Part shown: piece by piece, positions 1 to 10,864 of the stretch | Position numbering within the stretch: the first letter of the stretch is position 1 | Layout of the letters: each line of letters opens with the position of its first letter | DNA from: Neoceratodus forsteri | Taxonomy: Eukaryota; Chordata; Ceratodontiformes; Ceratodontidae | Assembly: GCA_016271365.2 (NCBI GenBank) | Contig: CM057456.1 | Coordinates: 883,992,001 to 884,056,000 of the forward strand | Length of the DNA: 64,000 bases | Direction: 5' to 3' | The notes under the pieces: generated by a model | The model's input: only the letters and a program-made list of their open reading frames with translations | The model's database searches: none | Told to the model about the DNA's origin: nothing | Position numbers and translations under genes: made by a program

Positions 1-324
1 GTAATTTTTAGACCTGAGCCTCCAGCTGCCCCAGCCCCTGAACCAGGCTCCTCAGCCTCCTCGTCCTCTTACTTTCTAGGTTATCACCCCTGGCCTGGCA
101 TGGGTTGATTACCTTTCCCTTCCAGGGGGTCCACTTCTTTTCCTGTAGTGTGAGATGCGAATTAGCAGGGTGCCTTCCTTCTCCCAGGTGGGAGTCACCG
201 CCTCACCCTGATCAGTGTCTGGCCTCACCAGACCCGAGAGGGGCCACCTCCTTTCTGTGTTTTTCCCCCCAGGAGGCTGAAAAAAGATTCAGCTCTCAGG
301 GAGCTGCCAGTGCCACAGTTGTGC

Positions 325-440
325 TAAATGGTACTCACCCACCAGTAATGAATGGTGAAGACTGATCTCAGAAAGATATGAAAATTACATACTCACCGTA
401 ATTCTCGATCTTCCTAGATATCTTCACCATTCATTACTGC
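325..440 (+). repeat. Internal complementary region (ICR) of DIRS A0
   Basis: The segment is two-part. Positions 378-440 are the reverse complement of the right terminus at about 1795-1856 with few mismatches. Positions 325-377 have the form expected for the reverse complement of the left terminus, which is off window. The two halves meet at GAAAGAT/ATGAAAATT, the predicted joint of a circular DIRS intermediate. Elements B and C have the same arrangement. Confidence 0.75.
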
Positions 441-1779
441 TTCTCACCCACCATCCCCTGATGGCCAAACCTCTGGGCAGTGCCTCCTCCCTTTTGAGAC
501 CTTTTCTGGCACCTTCTGAAGCATTTGGGAGAAGGCAGGCAGGGGGGTTCTCCTTTTGCCAGGGGCTCCCTGGGACCCCATATGGCCTTGGTGTGGGATT
601 TCTTCAGGGCAGCTGCATGGGCCAGGAGTTTTCCTCCCTGTTTTTTCTTCTTTTTGACTGTTCTTGTCTCCCATGCCTCTACATTGTGTCCTTGAGCTCA
701 GGGGGGGTGTCCCTGTCTTCTCAAGTTCCTGTCTTGGTCAGAGGGGCCCCAGAGACCCTCTTCCTCCTACTGTGGAGCCTTTGGTCCACTCCCTTTCATC
801 CTTGTCAGTGACCCACTTCTGGGTTACCTGTGAGGCAAGGTCCCCTCGGACCTCCTCCTATCCCCTTGCTCCCTTCTTGAGAAGAATAAATCCTTCTGCC
901 TCCCACCACTCTGCCGGTGGTAGTAAGTAGGCTCAAGTGGTCCAGCAAGATACTCAGGGATTCCAGGGCTCATCTAGCCAGGTGACCCCTCCTGTGCAGG
1001 GGGATCTACCCCCAGGGTGGTTACTTTCCCCACCCCTAAGCAACGAGAGAGAGGGGTAAAAATTCTTGTGAACCCCCTTCTGCATGTGGACCAAGAGGGT
1101 GGTGACCTTTAACATGGAAGGGGAAGGGGTCATCTGTCTTCTTGCCTGGCACATTCTGTGTCACTTACTCCATGAATCTTCTGGAGCATGCAGAGCTTTC
1201 TTGCCACTCTTAATCCCTTCCTGTATGCAGTTACTCCTGGGTTTACTGCCCCTGGAATAAGATGGGTTGCCCCCTCTTGATCCATAGAGGAAATCCTCCA
1301 TCCTTAGGGTTGTCCGTGTTGGGGACCACATTGCTCTTTCTCTCTCTCTCTCTCGCTTTCTCTCTCTTTCTTTTTCTCTCTTCTGTTTTATCTTTCTTTA
1401 CTTCCTTCCTCCCTCTCCATACTGTCACCCTCTACCTTGGCCTGCCCAGTGGTTGGGGCCTCCCTACGCAGAAAACCTAAGAGCCCTACCCCTTCTCCTG
1501 TGGTCGGCTTTATTCCTTTTTCAGCTTATATCCATTCCTTTTTCTGTCCCTTGGGCTCCCTTGCCCAAATCTCCCTCCTTTTTTTTCTCTCTATGTCTGA
1601 TTTCTTCTCTAGCAAGCAGAACTGAGGTGGTAGAGGGGATGGTGTCAGTTACTGACCAGTCAGTGAGTGCCATGTAATACGCTGGCCTCGAGGGTGGCAC
1701 CATCCCTGTTGTCATCCCCTACTCCAGAGAAAAGCTAAAAAGCTTAAAGCTATAAGCTTCCTGTGGGGTCTGGTACCTC
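441..1779. other. Pyrimidine-rich non-coding interior of A0 between ICR and right terminus
   Basis: There is no recognisable coding sequence. The stretch is C/T-rich and includes a CT microsatellite at 1335-1385 and a cluster of AAGCTT-like palindromes at 1731-1762. The same interval is shorter in C (about 0.7 kb) and in B (about 0.2 kb), so its length varies between DIRS lineages here. Confidence 0.6.
1335..1385. repeat. (CT)n microsatellite, imperfect
   Basis: A run of TCTC and TTTC units broken by single G and T changes. It lies within the non-coding part of A0. Confidence 0.85.
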
Positions 1780-1856
1780 TGGTGGAGATCCCACCAGTAA
1801 CGAATGGTGAAGATATCTAGGAAGATCAAGAATTATGATGAGTACGTAATTTTAAT
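1780..1856 (+). repeat. Right terminal repeat of DIRS A0
   Basis: This is an inverted counterpart of ICR positions 378-440. The core ATGGTGAAGATATCTAGGAAG also resembles the termini of B and C (ATGGTGAAGA). The last bases GTACGTAATTTTAAT define the 3' end. The right flank begins TTTCTTC. Confidence 0.72.
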
Positions 1857-2501
1857 TTTCTTCTGCAGCCTACCAACTGAAGGAGTCGGCCATGGGTGGT
1901 GACAGTGATGGTAGTGAGACTCTTTTAGAAGGCTGCTCTGGCAGCTGGGCTGGGTCTGGTCCGACACCCTCACCGGAGGGAGGGGGTCCAACCACGGGAA
2001 GTCTGGTGTTTGGGAGGGAAGACAGTCTTCCCAAAAACACAAAAAGAAGCAGACACGTTCCTGATCCAGGTCGGGGACCCAGCACCATTCAACCTTGAGT
2101 TCTTCTTCTCATCAGAAAGAGAAGAAATGGTACCACTCGATGTTGCCCACTGATATGTTGGCCAAGAGGTTCTCAGCATCCATAGGTGAGAGGCCTTCCC
2201 TGGCTCTGTCCAGTTCCCTGACAGCCTCTGCCCATGGTCGCTTGGAATCTCAACACTGGAGCCATTCTCTGTCCTCCTGTGAGGTTTTCAGTGGGCAGTT
2301 TCACCACTGGGCTGCTCTTTTGGAGCAGTGGATACAGTGTCTGGCCCATTTGCCCCTCTCTGAGGATCTGATAGCAGGGTCCTCAGGCCTAGGTGCTGTG
2401 GACCTGCATCTGGGAGGGAACTTCTGGTCAGGTTAAGCATTTGGATCCAGCAACGGAATCCCTTCACTTGCCGGTGACCACGCCACCAACGCTGGTTCCA
2501 C

Positions 2502-3694
2502 ATGCCTAGCCCCTCATTCTGTTTCATTGCAGGGGTACTGTTCCCTGCCCCTTCCTCCTCTTCTAGGCTTGGCTTTGGTGCTAGGATGGTGCCATCCCCT
2601 GCGCCGACTTCTTCTCAGTTGGTGCCATCTCTGGTGCCAGGTCTGGTACCGGCTCCAGTGCCAGTTCTTGTGTCATCTGTTTTTCCTCTTCCTAGGCCTG
2701 GTCTAACCCTTTTGGGCTCCTCACCTCTTCCACCCTTCCCCTCTGAGGGGGATATGGAGCAGGACCAGTCTGACCCCAACCTCATCATTTCTGAAGAGGA
2801 GGATGAAGACGCCATCTACAGTCTGGACAATAATCAAATAGTTCCAATTTCTGTCCCTCAAGAAGACCTTTCCTTTCAATCTCTACTAAGAAATATGCAG
2901 GTGACCTTGGCTCTACAGACCTCTTCTTTGGATCCAGGAAAGCTCATGTGTCTTGAATGGCTTCATGTTCCCAATATTTCGACAAGCCTTATGCCTCCTG
3001 ATTCTCCAGCCTTCGAGACTCTGTCCAAAGCTGTGTGGCCAAACCTGTGTCTGTTCCTTCTGTTTGCAAGTCCATAGATTGGAAATATGTCCCTCCTAAT
3101 GAGAGACCTATTCTAGCTTCACAACCAGTTGTGGATGCACTGGTTATTCTTGTAGAGAATGACAAAGCTGTCTTACTGCAAGAAGTAACAGCACGTCCTA
3201 TCAATAATGAATCTCGCAAGATGGATACTATGGGAAAGAGGACTTTCACAGCTGCTACACTGGGCATGTGTATAGCCTGCTATCAAGGATACTTCTCCCA
3301 GTATGAGTATGTCCTCTGGATCTCGCTTAAGTCCGTTGCGGAGAATATACTGGAGTCTGATTCCAAGCTTAAGATTCTTCAAACTATCACCTGTGGAATA
3401 GAATCCAGTAGCCATCAGCTAAAAGTGGCTATGGATGCATACGATGCTGCTTCCAGAGTGGCCGCTGCTGGAATATATATTAGAAGACATTCCTGGCTCA
3501 AGACATCTGTTTTATCCTCACATGCCCAACAGCAGATTATAAATGTCCCCCTTGATGGTACCTATCTTTTCAGCCAGCAGGTGGAACAAGCCCTAGAGAC
3601 CTCTAAGAAAACCAGGACTACCATCAAGACATCTAGACTGGCTCCTCTAGCCCATAAGAGAGGCAGACACTGTCAGTTCTTTTGTACTAGGTAG
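2502..3694 (+). pseudogene. DIRS A gag-like ORF (frameshifted)
   Basis: The N-terminal part (2502-3077) has a low-complexity region of Val-Pro repeats (VPSLVPGLVP) followed by an acidic stretch (SEEEDEDA). A frame change near 3035-3077 leads into a second segment to 3694 with the conserved GKRTFTAATLG, QGYFSQYEYVL and DGTYLFSQQVEQAL motifs. The same motifs occur in B (45,540-45,690 and 46,899 on) and in a diverged form in C (54,530-54,900), so this is the shared DIRS gag. It is expected to form the RNA-binding particle, but no zinc knuckle is visible. Confidence 0.75.
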
Positions 3695-3889
3695 CCATTT
3701 TGAGAAAGAAGCAGAGGAGCCCCAAACAAACTGCAGTCTCCTCAACCACAAAAGAAAAATGCAGCAGAAGGCATAGGGCCTGAAAGTGTCCAGTGCCTCC
3801 CTCAAAAAATCTGGCCCTGGCTCCACCTCTGATGCTAAGGTGGACCTCTCCTTGGCAGTGATAGGACATCTCACTCAATTCTACAACCA

Positions 3890-4763
3890 GTGGAAGTCTA
3901 TCACTACAGACAAGTGGGTCCTCAGGATAGTTCAAGAGGGGTACTCACTAAGCTTTACAAAGCCCCCCCAGACCTTCCATCCAAGTGGCAACACACTCTG
4001 TCAGCCATTCAGTCAGACCTTCTCACCTCAGAGATAATGGGCCTTCTCAAAAATGGCATTGTAAGTAGTTCCCTGGGCAGAGCTAAACACAGGCTTCTAC
4101 TCACATTACTTTCTGCTTCCGAAAAATTCAGGGGGCATGCGTCCCATTCTCGATCTCAGAAAGCTGAACAAGTTCTTGTACCATGGGAAGTTCAAGATGG
4201 TCTCCCTTGGGATTCTTCTACCACTTCTCATACAACTCAACTGGCTAGCATCCTTGGACATGCAGGATGTCTACCAGCATATTCCAGTGCACACAAACCA
4301 CTACAAGTTATCTTTTTGTGGCCTTGGGTCAACAATACCAGTTGAAAGTCCTTCCCTTTGGGCTCTCCTCAGCACCTTCAGTCTTTACAAAGTGCTTTGC
4401 AGTTCTCACAGCGCACCTTCGAAAGCTCAGCATTCAAGTCTTTCCCTACCTGGATGACTGGCTCTTATCAAACCTGTTAAGACAGGATACAGAGAAAGCC
4501 GTGTCACAGCATCTCAGTTCCTGACTTCCATGGGTGTTCTACTGAACCTGGAAAAGTCACAGCTTCAACCTTCACAGCAGCTCCTCTTCAAAGGGACCCA
4601 CATAGACACCACAAAAGTGAGGGCCTTTCTCCCAGAGGACAGGAGGAATGACATCCTTCAGATGACATGCTTCATCTTGGAAAACAACCCTGTCCGGGTT
4701 CGCTCCATGCAACAGATGTTAGGCCTGGTGGCCTCTTCCATCTCCACAGTGCCTCTGGCTTGA
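3890..4763 (+). pseudogene. DIRS A reverse transcriptase, broken
   Basis: RT fragments lie in at least three frames. RPILDLRKLNKFL (from about 4140) is the RT palm entry. LDMQDVYQHIPV (about 4255) is the first catalytic Asp block, with Val where B has Ala. FPYLDDWLL (about 4440) carries the catalytic YLDD box. LNLEKSQLQPSQQ (about 4545) is the post-catalytic KS-L-P-Q block. These are typical of DIRS RT. Stops and shifts separate the blocks. Confidence 0.85.
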
Positions 4764-5333
4764 CTGCACATAAGGACCACTCACTGGATGCTCAACACAC
4801 AGTGGTCCTCAGCAACACATCCTCAGTCTTACCCCATCAAAGTGACAGAGCCCCTGCATCGGTCACTTGCATGGTGGACACAAGAGGACAACCTGCTTCA
4901 GTGTTTCCCCTTTGCTCCACAGGAATCTCAGATAACCATCACTACAGATGCATCTCTCTGCAGCTGGGGAGCCCACTGCCAGGGCCATCGCATTCAGTGA
5001 TTTTAGACCCAGGCAGGGTCGCACCTCCATATCAAGATTCCAGAGATGAGGGCAGTCCTGTATGCCCTCCGAGTCCTAGGAGATGTTGTCAGTCACAAGG
5101 TATTCCTTCTACAGATGGACAACAAAGCAGTGATGTATTATGTCAACAAGCAAGGAGGAGCACACTCCTACCCTCTCTACAGGGAAGCCATAATGGTATG
5201 GGACTGGTGCCTTGACCACAATGCTCTGATTCAAGCAGTTTACCTGCCAGAGACTGAGAACAATCTGGCAGACCACCTCAGCAGGACAGAAGCAGATCCT
5301 CATGAGTGGTCATTAGCAACAGATGTTGTGTAG
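4764..5333 (+). pseudogene. DIRS A RNase H domain
   Basis: TITTDASLCSWGAH (about 4940) is the first RNaseH Asp block. MRAVLYALRVLG (5046 on) carries the Glu helix. QMDNKAVMYYVNKQGG (about 5112) is the Asp-Asn block with its Asp intact. NNLADHLSRTE (about 5262) is the C-terminal ADxLSR signature of DIRS RNaseH. A frame change occurs near 5000 and a stop falls at 5331. Confidence 0.85.
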
Positions 5334-5690
5334 TCACTCTTCATTGAGTGGGGTACTTCAGATCTGACCTTTCTGCATCCCCACTCAATGCAAAACTGCC
5401 TCAATACTGCTTCAGAAATCCAGAACCTGGCATTTTCTGTCAGGATGCATTCAGTGTGTGGTGGACAAATCGCTTTCTGTACACATTTCCTCTTCTTCCA
5501 TTAGTTCAGAGGGTGCTGCTCAGACTGGAAGCATACGGGGGGCAACATGATTCTCATTTCACTGTACTGGCCTCATCAGATCTGGTTTCCCTTGATCAAC
5601 AAGATGTCAGTGGTCCCTCCAAAGCAACTACCACTATGGATGGAACTTTTGATGCAGGGATGCCTGGTCCATCCCAACCTATGCTCCCTT
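5334..5690 (+). pseudogene. DIRS A MT-like domain between RNase H and recombinase
   Basis: This continues from RNaseH after the stop at 5331, in shifted frames. It has the block equivalent to B's DVDFFASPLNAKLP and, later, a degraded form of the ILxAPFWPxQxWFPLLQQ segment (about 5555-5610). In DIRS elements this region is usually annotated as a Dam-like methyltransferase domain. Its function is not established from this sequence. Confidence 0.62.
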
Positions 5691-6192
5691 CATCCCCATG
5701 CCTGGCTCCTGAGATGACAGAAGAGAGCTGGTTTAAGGTTTCTCGGAGAATCTCAGCTGTCCTCCTGGCTGCACATAAGCCTTCCTTTGGGAAAACTTAT
5801 AAGGCCAAATGGAGGTGTTTCTCAAATGGTGTGATAAGTTTCCCATCGACCCATTCCAGTGTCCCCCAGACAAGGTGTTGGAATACTTACTAGACCTTTC
5901 AGATGCGAGATTACAATACTCATCTGTAAAGGTACATCTCTGTGCACTCTCTGCCTATCATGAGCCAGTCCAGAACATGGCTCTGGCTCAGCTACCTTTT
6001 TTCAAAAGATTCCTCAAGGGCATTCTACATACAAGGCCCCCGGTCAAGAAGCTGGTTGCCCCCTGGGATATTAACCTCATACTAGGCATGCTCACTCATA
6101 AACCCTTTAAGCCTCTAGCTATATATGATCTCAAGTTTCTGACCTGGAAAACTGCCTTTCTGGTGGGTATCACTTCTGCTCATAGGATCTCT
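5691..6192 (+). pseudogene. DIRS A tyrosine recombinase, N-terminal part
   Basis: This encodes the core-binding region: KWCDKFPIDPFQCPPDKVLEYL, then YSSVKVHLCALSAYHEP, DINLILGMLTHKPFKPL and KTAFLVGITSAHRIS. The Arg in AHRIS aligns with the first catalytic Arg of the recombinase (SARRVSE in B). A frameshift falls near 5809. The reading is cut at 6192 by the LINE insertion and resumes near 8077. Confidence 0.8.
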
Positions 6193-7026
6193 CCCCTTGA
6201 CAATGATCTTTAACAAATCTTTTGAAACTGGGATACTTCCTACTGACTAGAAAGGGTCAATCATTATTCCAGTACACAAAAAGGGTCCTTTGAATAAGAT
6301 CAATAACTACAGACCAATTAGTTTAATATTTCTCTGCTGTAAGTTAGTAGAGAGATTTTGTTAAGAATAAAATTGAAATAGAAATAAAATATCTGGGTAT
6401 GGAGGATAAACGTCAACATGGGTTCCCTGCTAATCGCTCCTGCACGGCCAATCTTATTAATTCTACAATTCAGTCAGTGCAAGTATCAACAGCAATAAAC
6501 CGATCAATTTGATATTACTTGATTTTGGAAAGGCCTTCAATAAAGAATTTGCCTCGCAAAGAATTAATATCCAAACGAATATCATTAGGTTTAAACCCCA
6601 CAATCACTAAATGGGTGCATAATTGGTTAAACCACAGGACACAGAGGGTCAGAATTAAATGATGTATGTCTATGAAGAGAGAGGTCATGAGTGGGGTCCC
6701 CCAGAGATTTGTATTGGGACCAACACTCTTTAACATATTCATAAAAGATATTAATGAAATCCTAAATAATGTCATTACAAAATTCACTGATGATACTAAA
6801 TTGGGAGGTAAAATGGACTCTTTGGAAAAAAATCCTGCCATCTGTAAAGATCTAATAATTGAGCATCGGTGCACAATCAACAAAATGATCTTAAACTATG
6901 ACAAATTCATACTACTATGTTTTGGTGCAAAATATAACAAACTATATGTATATCCTCAATAACCAAATTTTAAAAACGTCAGTTAAGGAGCGAGATCTAG
7001 GCATATTAATTAACATAGAGAATACT

Positions 7027-7171
7027 GGATGGGCAACTATGTACAACCAGTGTGTTCTGCCACAGAGGGGTTCTGATTCCCTCTGACCTCGAGAGTAAAG
7101 CTCAAGAGGTCCATGGGAATCAGAATCCTGAGGTGACAGAACACACAGGTTGTGCATAAAGTTGCTCATCC
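7027..7171. repeat. 145-bp hairpin (foldback) inside the CR1-like LINE
   Basis: Two arms of about 70 bp are reverse complements with few mismatches around a loop near GAGAGTA (7091-7097). The outer ends are GGATGGGCAAC and GTTGCTCATCC. The LINE reading frame breaks at the left edge (after VKERDLGILIN..) and resumes only after 7430, so the hairpin belongs to inserted DNA. Confidence 0.8.
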
Positions 7172-7180
7172 TTTATTTTG

Positions 7181-7426
7181 TATAGTGTATGGTAGTATTA
7201 TGTGAAATGTGTGCATTATTTTTTTTCCCTCTTTTTCATAATAAAACTGACTTGAAAAGTCTCTAGAGGTTCTAGAATACTGTCACCACAGAATTAAATA
7301 GAGGAAAGCAACAGTGTGCCAGCATTCCAAGTGGTTCTGCTGCAGTAGTGACATTACTACTGCAGCAGAACAAGCATATTCCAGGCATGGAATTTCATGC
7401 ATAACAGCATTCCACTATACACTATA
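7181..7426. mobile_element. Small MITE-like element with internal perfect hairpin
   Basis: The ends are TATAGTGTAT (7181) and ATACACTATA (7417-7426), an inverted pair that stays partly complementary for about 40 bp. Inside, 7334-7349 and 7356-7371 are a perfect 16-bp inverted repeat (GTTCTGCTGCAGTAGT) with a 6-nt loop. There is no ORF. With the neighbouring hairpin it makes up the non-LINE insert of about 7025-7430; the two could be one element. Confidence 0.55.
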
Positions 7427-8076
7427 ACAAGTTAACATCTAAAGATCACTGTAAAAAAATGGCACAGACTGCAAATGCACTATTGAACAACGTCAAAAGG
7501 ACATTTAGAAATAGAAACCAATCCTTTTATCATCCCACTTTTCAGAACATATATTAAACCATATATGGACACAAGTTCCCCATTTTGGAGCCCATATCTC
7601 ATTGGTGACATAAAATTGTTGGAGTAGATACAGAGGAGAGCTACTAATTCCATCATTAGGTACTCTTTCATATGAAATTAGATTACATTGGACGGGCTTA
7701 GTTAGTCTACAGGAAAGAAGGGTAACGGGAAACTTGCTGCAAGTTTTTAAACTCCTGAATGATAGGGAATTAGTCACACAATGTAAATTCAAATATGCAG
7801 TATGGAATGTGACTGCTAGAAGCCACAATAAGAAGCTTCTCATTCTGAGAGTTAACACTTGCAGGAGAGACTGTTTCTTTACCATAAGGGCTGTTAAGGC
7901 TTAGAATTCATTACCCCAGGAAGTCATTGACTCAAACACCTTCCCAGAGTTTAAAAAACTTTTGGACAAACATTTAAAGTGGGCAGGAAAACAATACAGC
8001 TATTCACCCACTAGGAGTAAGAGACACTCTCGTTAGGCTCAGCCTTCTTGTGTCTAAAACAACAGAGTAACTGAGT

Positions 8077-8630
8077 AACATACTTTGGTCACAGACCCTT
8101 CGTATAACATCCTTCACAAAGACAAGGTGATTCTCTGTACACACCCTAAGTTCCTACCAAAAGTGATTTCAGAGTTCCACGTCAACCAGCCTTTGGTACT
8201 GCCTACTTATTTTCCTAACTTCCAGAATAAAGGGGAGTGCACCCTTTAATCCCTGGATGTTAAAAGAGCCCTTTGGTTCTACATTGCTAGAACCAAGGAC
8301 ATCTGTCAATCCACGCAGCTCTTTGTGTCTTTCACTGCTGCCCAGCTCAGTCAGCCAGTGTCCATTAAATGCATTTCGGCTTGGAAAGTTGCATGCCTTC
8401 TCCATTGTTACTGTATGGCGCAGGTCAAATTGGAAGGCCAAGTACACACTCACTCTACCAGAGTTGTTGTTGCATCTTTGGCAGAGATCCACTCTGTTTC
8501 CATTGCTGAGATCTTCAAAGCAGCTACCTGGAGCTCAGTGCATACTTTTGTTAAGCACTATGCTATGGATGTCCGTGCCAGACAGCATGCTTCCTTTGGC
8601 AGGACACTCCTTAATGGACTTCTGTCATGA
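8077..8630 (+). pseudogene. DIRS A tyrosine recombinase, C-terminal catalytic part
   Basis: After the LINE, the recombinase resumes (acagaccc at 8091 aligns with B 49,568). Visible are the catalytic HSTR box (HSTRVVVASLA, about 8452), the WSSVHTFVKHYAMDV block whose Tyr is the expected nucleophile (about 8530-8570), and the end RQHASFGRTLLNGLLS, followed by TGA at 8628. With AHRIS upstream it gives an R-H-R-Y set, but split over broken frames. Confidence 0.85.
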
Positions 8631-8690
8631 GTGAGCTCTGTCTCCTACTGCCCTGTTTGGGGGATTTTGTTTCAGCTTGGAGTTATGAGC

Positions 8691-9100
8691 CTGCATTCAC
8701 CAATTTAAATTTAGGCTGTTCATTTTTTTTTATATTTTTACCCCAAATTTTCAACATAGCCTTCTCATGACCCCCATCTCTTGAACAAGGGTGGAGAAAA
8801 TTTTCAACTCCTGCCTGATGGGTGATTTCATGCGGTGTCTGCAAAATCGCCTTTTGGGACAGATTTGCCTAATTTCACTGTCATTGTTTATGAGATGGGG
8901 TCCCACAAAAGGCATATTGAAAATTTGGGACAAAAATATTAAACAATTGCCAAGTTATGCCACTAAGTTTAAAACCCCATTGAAATACACTGAACAGCAT
9001 ACCTGATTTCCTCAGTTCATAGTCCAGCACTGAACCGTGAATATGTGTCTGCGATCCAGAGAGGATTATGGTGTTGGACCCCCAGTGAGTAAGTAAGGGC
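8691..9100. other. Unassigned stretch
   Basis: AT-rich sequence between the end of DIRS A and the tandem repeat. No ORF, terminal repeat or family could be recognised. Confidence 0.6.
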
Positions 9101-9539
9101 TTGGAGGGTCTGGTGGGGGGACAATAACACCTGCAACAGACATTGATGGACAGTTTTCTTTTTGACAGGGTTTATTTTAAAAAAAAACAATGAGGTACAG
9201 TTTTCTTTATTTCAGGCCTGACAGTGGGGGATTGGCACCACCAGTGTCAGTGTTATATTTGGCAGCACCAGGGGTGGGCTCCTCAGTGTTACAGAAACAA
9301 AATGGGCAAGGTGTGGGGTAGAAGCTGGCACAGGAATTGGGCACCCCTGTGCTAGAAGATTAACATGGGTTGAGCTTGGGGGGGCAGTTACAGTGGGGCA
9401 GCAGCAGAGATCAATGGATGTTTTTCTCTTTTACAGGGTGTATTAAAAAAACTACAAGTGATGGTTTTCTTTATCAGGTGGAGACACTGGGAGATTGGTA
9501 ACCCCCAGTGTCAGTGTTATATGGGGTGAGGAAGTCAGG
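9101..9539. repeat. ~270-bp tandem repeat, first block
   Basis: About 1.6 units of a repeat whose landmarks are CAGAxATYRATGGA (9140 and 9408), two polypyrimidine-AG motifs (CTTTTTGACAGGGT, CTTTATTTCAGG) and a CAGTGTCAGTGTTATAT segment (9241 and 9508). The distance between equivalent points is about 268 bp. Further pieces lie at 16,443-16,587 and 18,400-18,590. The array was split by the CR1/L1 insertion and by the foldback element. Confidence 0.72.
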
Positions 9540-9790
9540 ATTATGGAGTAAGAGAGGGATCTGGGGATAGTAGTCACCAGTGACCTCAAGATGGGGAAGC
9601 AAAGTACTAGGGTGGTGGGGAGGGTATATGGAATTCTGGCAAGTATAGGCAGGGGAATAACAAGAAGAAGGTGGGAGGTCCTGATGCCCCTATACTACGC
9701 CAATGTGAGACCACACCTTGAGTATGGTGTCCAGTTCTGGAGGCCATACCTGCACAAAGACATAGAATTGATAGAAAGGGTTCAGAGAAG
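9540..9790 (+). mobile_element. CR1 LINE 3' region, left part (split by L1)
   Basis: It reads as the end of a CR1 RT ORF: RDLG, TSDLKMGKQ, VYGILASIGRGI, EVLMPLYYANVRPHLEYGVQFWRPYL, ELIERVQRR. The frame is nearly open from 9591 to 9803. It is cut at 9790 by the L1, which duplicated 9774-9790. It continues at 16,004. Confidence 0.85.
9774..9790. repeat. Target-site duplication of the L1, left copy
   Basis: GAAAGGGTTCAGAGAAG, 17 bp, is identical to 15,987-16,003 on the other side of the L1. In the host CR1 it encodes the ERVQRR region, so removing the L1 and one copy restores a colinear CR1. Confidence 0.95.
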
Positions 9791-9949
9791 GGGAGTCACA
9801 TGATGCAGAGCACTAGGTAGCAGCCTTCTCTAAGAGCTCCGACCACCCGTCCTCCTAAACAACCTGAAAACTCAAGTTTCAGTGCTATTTTTTAAGGGTT
9901 CTCATCGTCCTACTAGTCTGGAAGAAGTGTATACATTGGGCAAGTTTCA

Positions 9950-10864
9950 ATGGAAATAGAAATGCGGAAAGCCACGCCGAAGCATACCCCGCCAGCAACC
10001 CCTGAGAAGGCCCCAAAAAAATCCAAGGCCTCTTCATTGCAGCAGACCCAGACTTCAACGGCAGGGAGTACAGAGGTAGAGCCCCTTACACTAGCCAGAT
10101 TTTTGCAGGAATTCCAGCCGTTTAAAGCGGAGATGAAGGAGTTAGCAGGGGAGATTAAAAGCATAACTAACGTTCTGGAAGACCTTTCCCAGAGAACATC
10201 AGACAGTGAGGCTAGCATACGGTCGTTGGAGGGGAGATGTGAAAGAGTTGATCCCGAACTGGTGGTTATGAGGCAACGCCTCTCCAAATTGGAATTGAAG
10301 GTGGAAAATCTTGAAGGTCGAAGCCGCCGCAATAATGCGGTAATTATCAGTTTACCGGAGAAGAAGGAGGGAGCAGAGCCGATCAAGTTCACCCAGAGGT
10401 TTGTGGAAAAAATAGCAGGTCCCTCTCCATTTTACCCCTGCTACATTATAGAGAGAGCTCACCATGCCTTGCGCCCATTACTGCCACAGGGAGCACCTCC
10501 GTGCACCTTCATTTTCCATTTCCTCAATAACCAGGAGCAGCACCTTTTAATGAAGGTTAAAGACATGAAAGAGCTGCAGTGGGAAGGGGCAAAGTTAAGG
10601 GTAGCTCAGGATCTATCCTTATCAGTTCACCAAAAGAGAGCATCTTTTCACCCGTTGGTCAAGAAGCTAATCGCGGCGGGAATTAAATTCAAGATGGGCT
10701 ATCCTGCTAAATTTCAGTATCTTGGAGCACCTACAAGAATGTGGAAACTTCCACAACTGCCCTCCAAGCAGTGCTACCTGATCTCTTCAGGAACCCCTGA
10801 GATCTGTAGCGGGGTATTCTCAGGCTCAAAGTGCTGTCATATGTGGCTAATTTTGGGAGTTTGA
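9950..10864 (+). pseudogene. L1 ORF1 (RNA-binding chaperone), frameshifted near the end
   Basis: The layout is a Lys/Pro/Thr-rich N-terminus, a coiled coil (about residues 45-120, with SLEGRCERVD and MRQRLSKLELKVENLEGRSRRNN), an RRM-like region (FIFHFLNNQEQHLLM) and the C-terminal domain (LRVAQDLSLSVHQKRASF). This matches the transposase_22/L1 ORF1 architecture that trimerises and coats L1 RNA. Beyond about residue 260 the reading no longer looks like ORF1, so a frameshift near 10,725 probably truncates it. The start Met at 9950 precedes the basic N-terminus. Confidence 0.85.

Larger units (their letters stand above)
1..1856 (+). mobile_element. DIRS retrotransposon A0, right-hand portion (5' part off window)
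   Basis: This is the right end of a DIRS-type tyrosine-recombinase retrotransposon. It is recognised from its ICR (325-440) and from its right terminus, which ends in GTAATTTTAAT at 1856. The sequence just before the ICR resembles the gag-to-ICR joint of element C (54,950-55,110), so A0 is probably also a gag-only copy; no RT or recombinase is visible. Immediately to the right, from 1857, the sequence matches the interior of DIRS B near 44,010, which shows that A0 inserted into another DIRS (A). The left terminus lies outside the window. Confidence 0.72.
6193..8076 (+). mobile_element. CR1-like LINE, 5'-truncated, inserted in DIRS A recombinase
   Basis: The insertion is bounded by alignment to intact B (49,540-49,580). 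It opens in the RT linker (FNKSFETGILPTD, then INNYRPISL), continues with SGVPQRFVLGPTLFNIFI (about 6690), a degraded catalytic box (FTDDTKL, about 6783) and VKERDLGILIN, then resumes at about 7430 and ends with FFTIRAVKA..NSLPQEVID..FKKLLDKHL (about 7870-7980), a CR1-type C-terminus. The tail shows GAGTAAC repeated twice (8065-8079). Many stops show it is old. Confidence 0.78.
1857..8690 (+). mobile_element. DIRS retrotransposon A (left end replaced by A0, split by a LINE, right end lost)
   Basis: The order is gag, RT, RNaseH, a DIRS MT-like domain, then tyrosine recombinase, colinear with element B at 43.66-50.66 kb. Non-coding leader 1857-2500 matches B at about 44,010-44,560, including the CTCTGGCAGC and ACACAAAAAGAAG stretches. 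A CR1-like LINE interrupts the recombinase at 6193-8076. After the recombinase stop near 8630 the match to B fades at about 8690, before the ICR, so the ICR and right ITR are missing. All domains carry frameshifts or stops; the element is dead. Confidence 0.88.
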
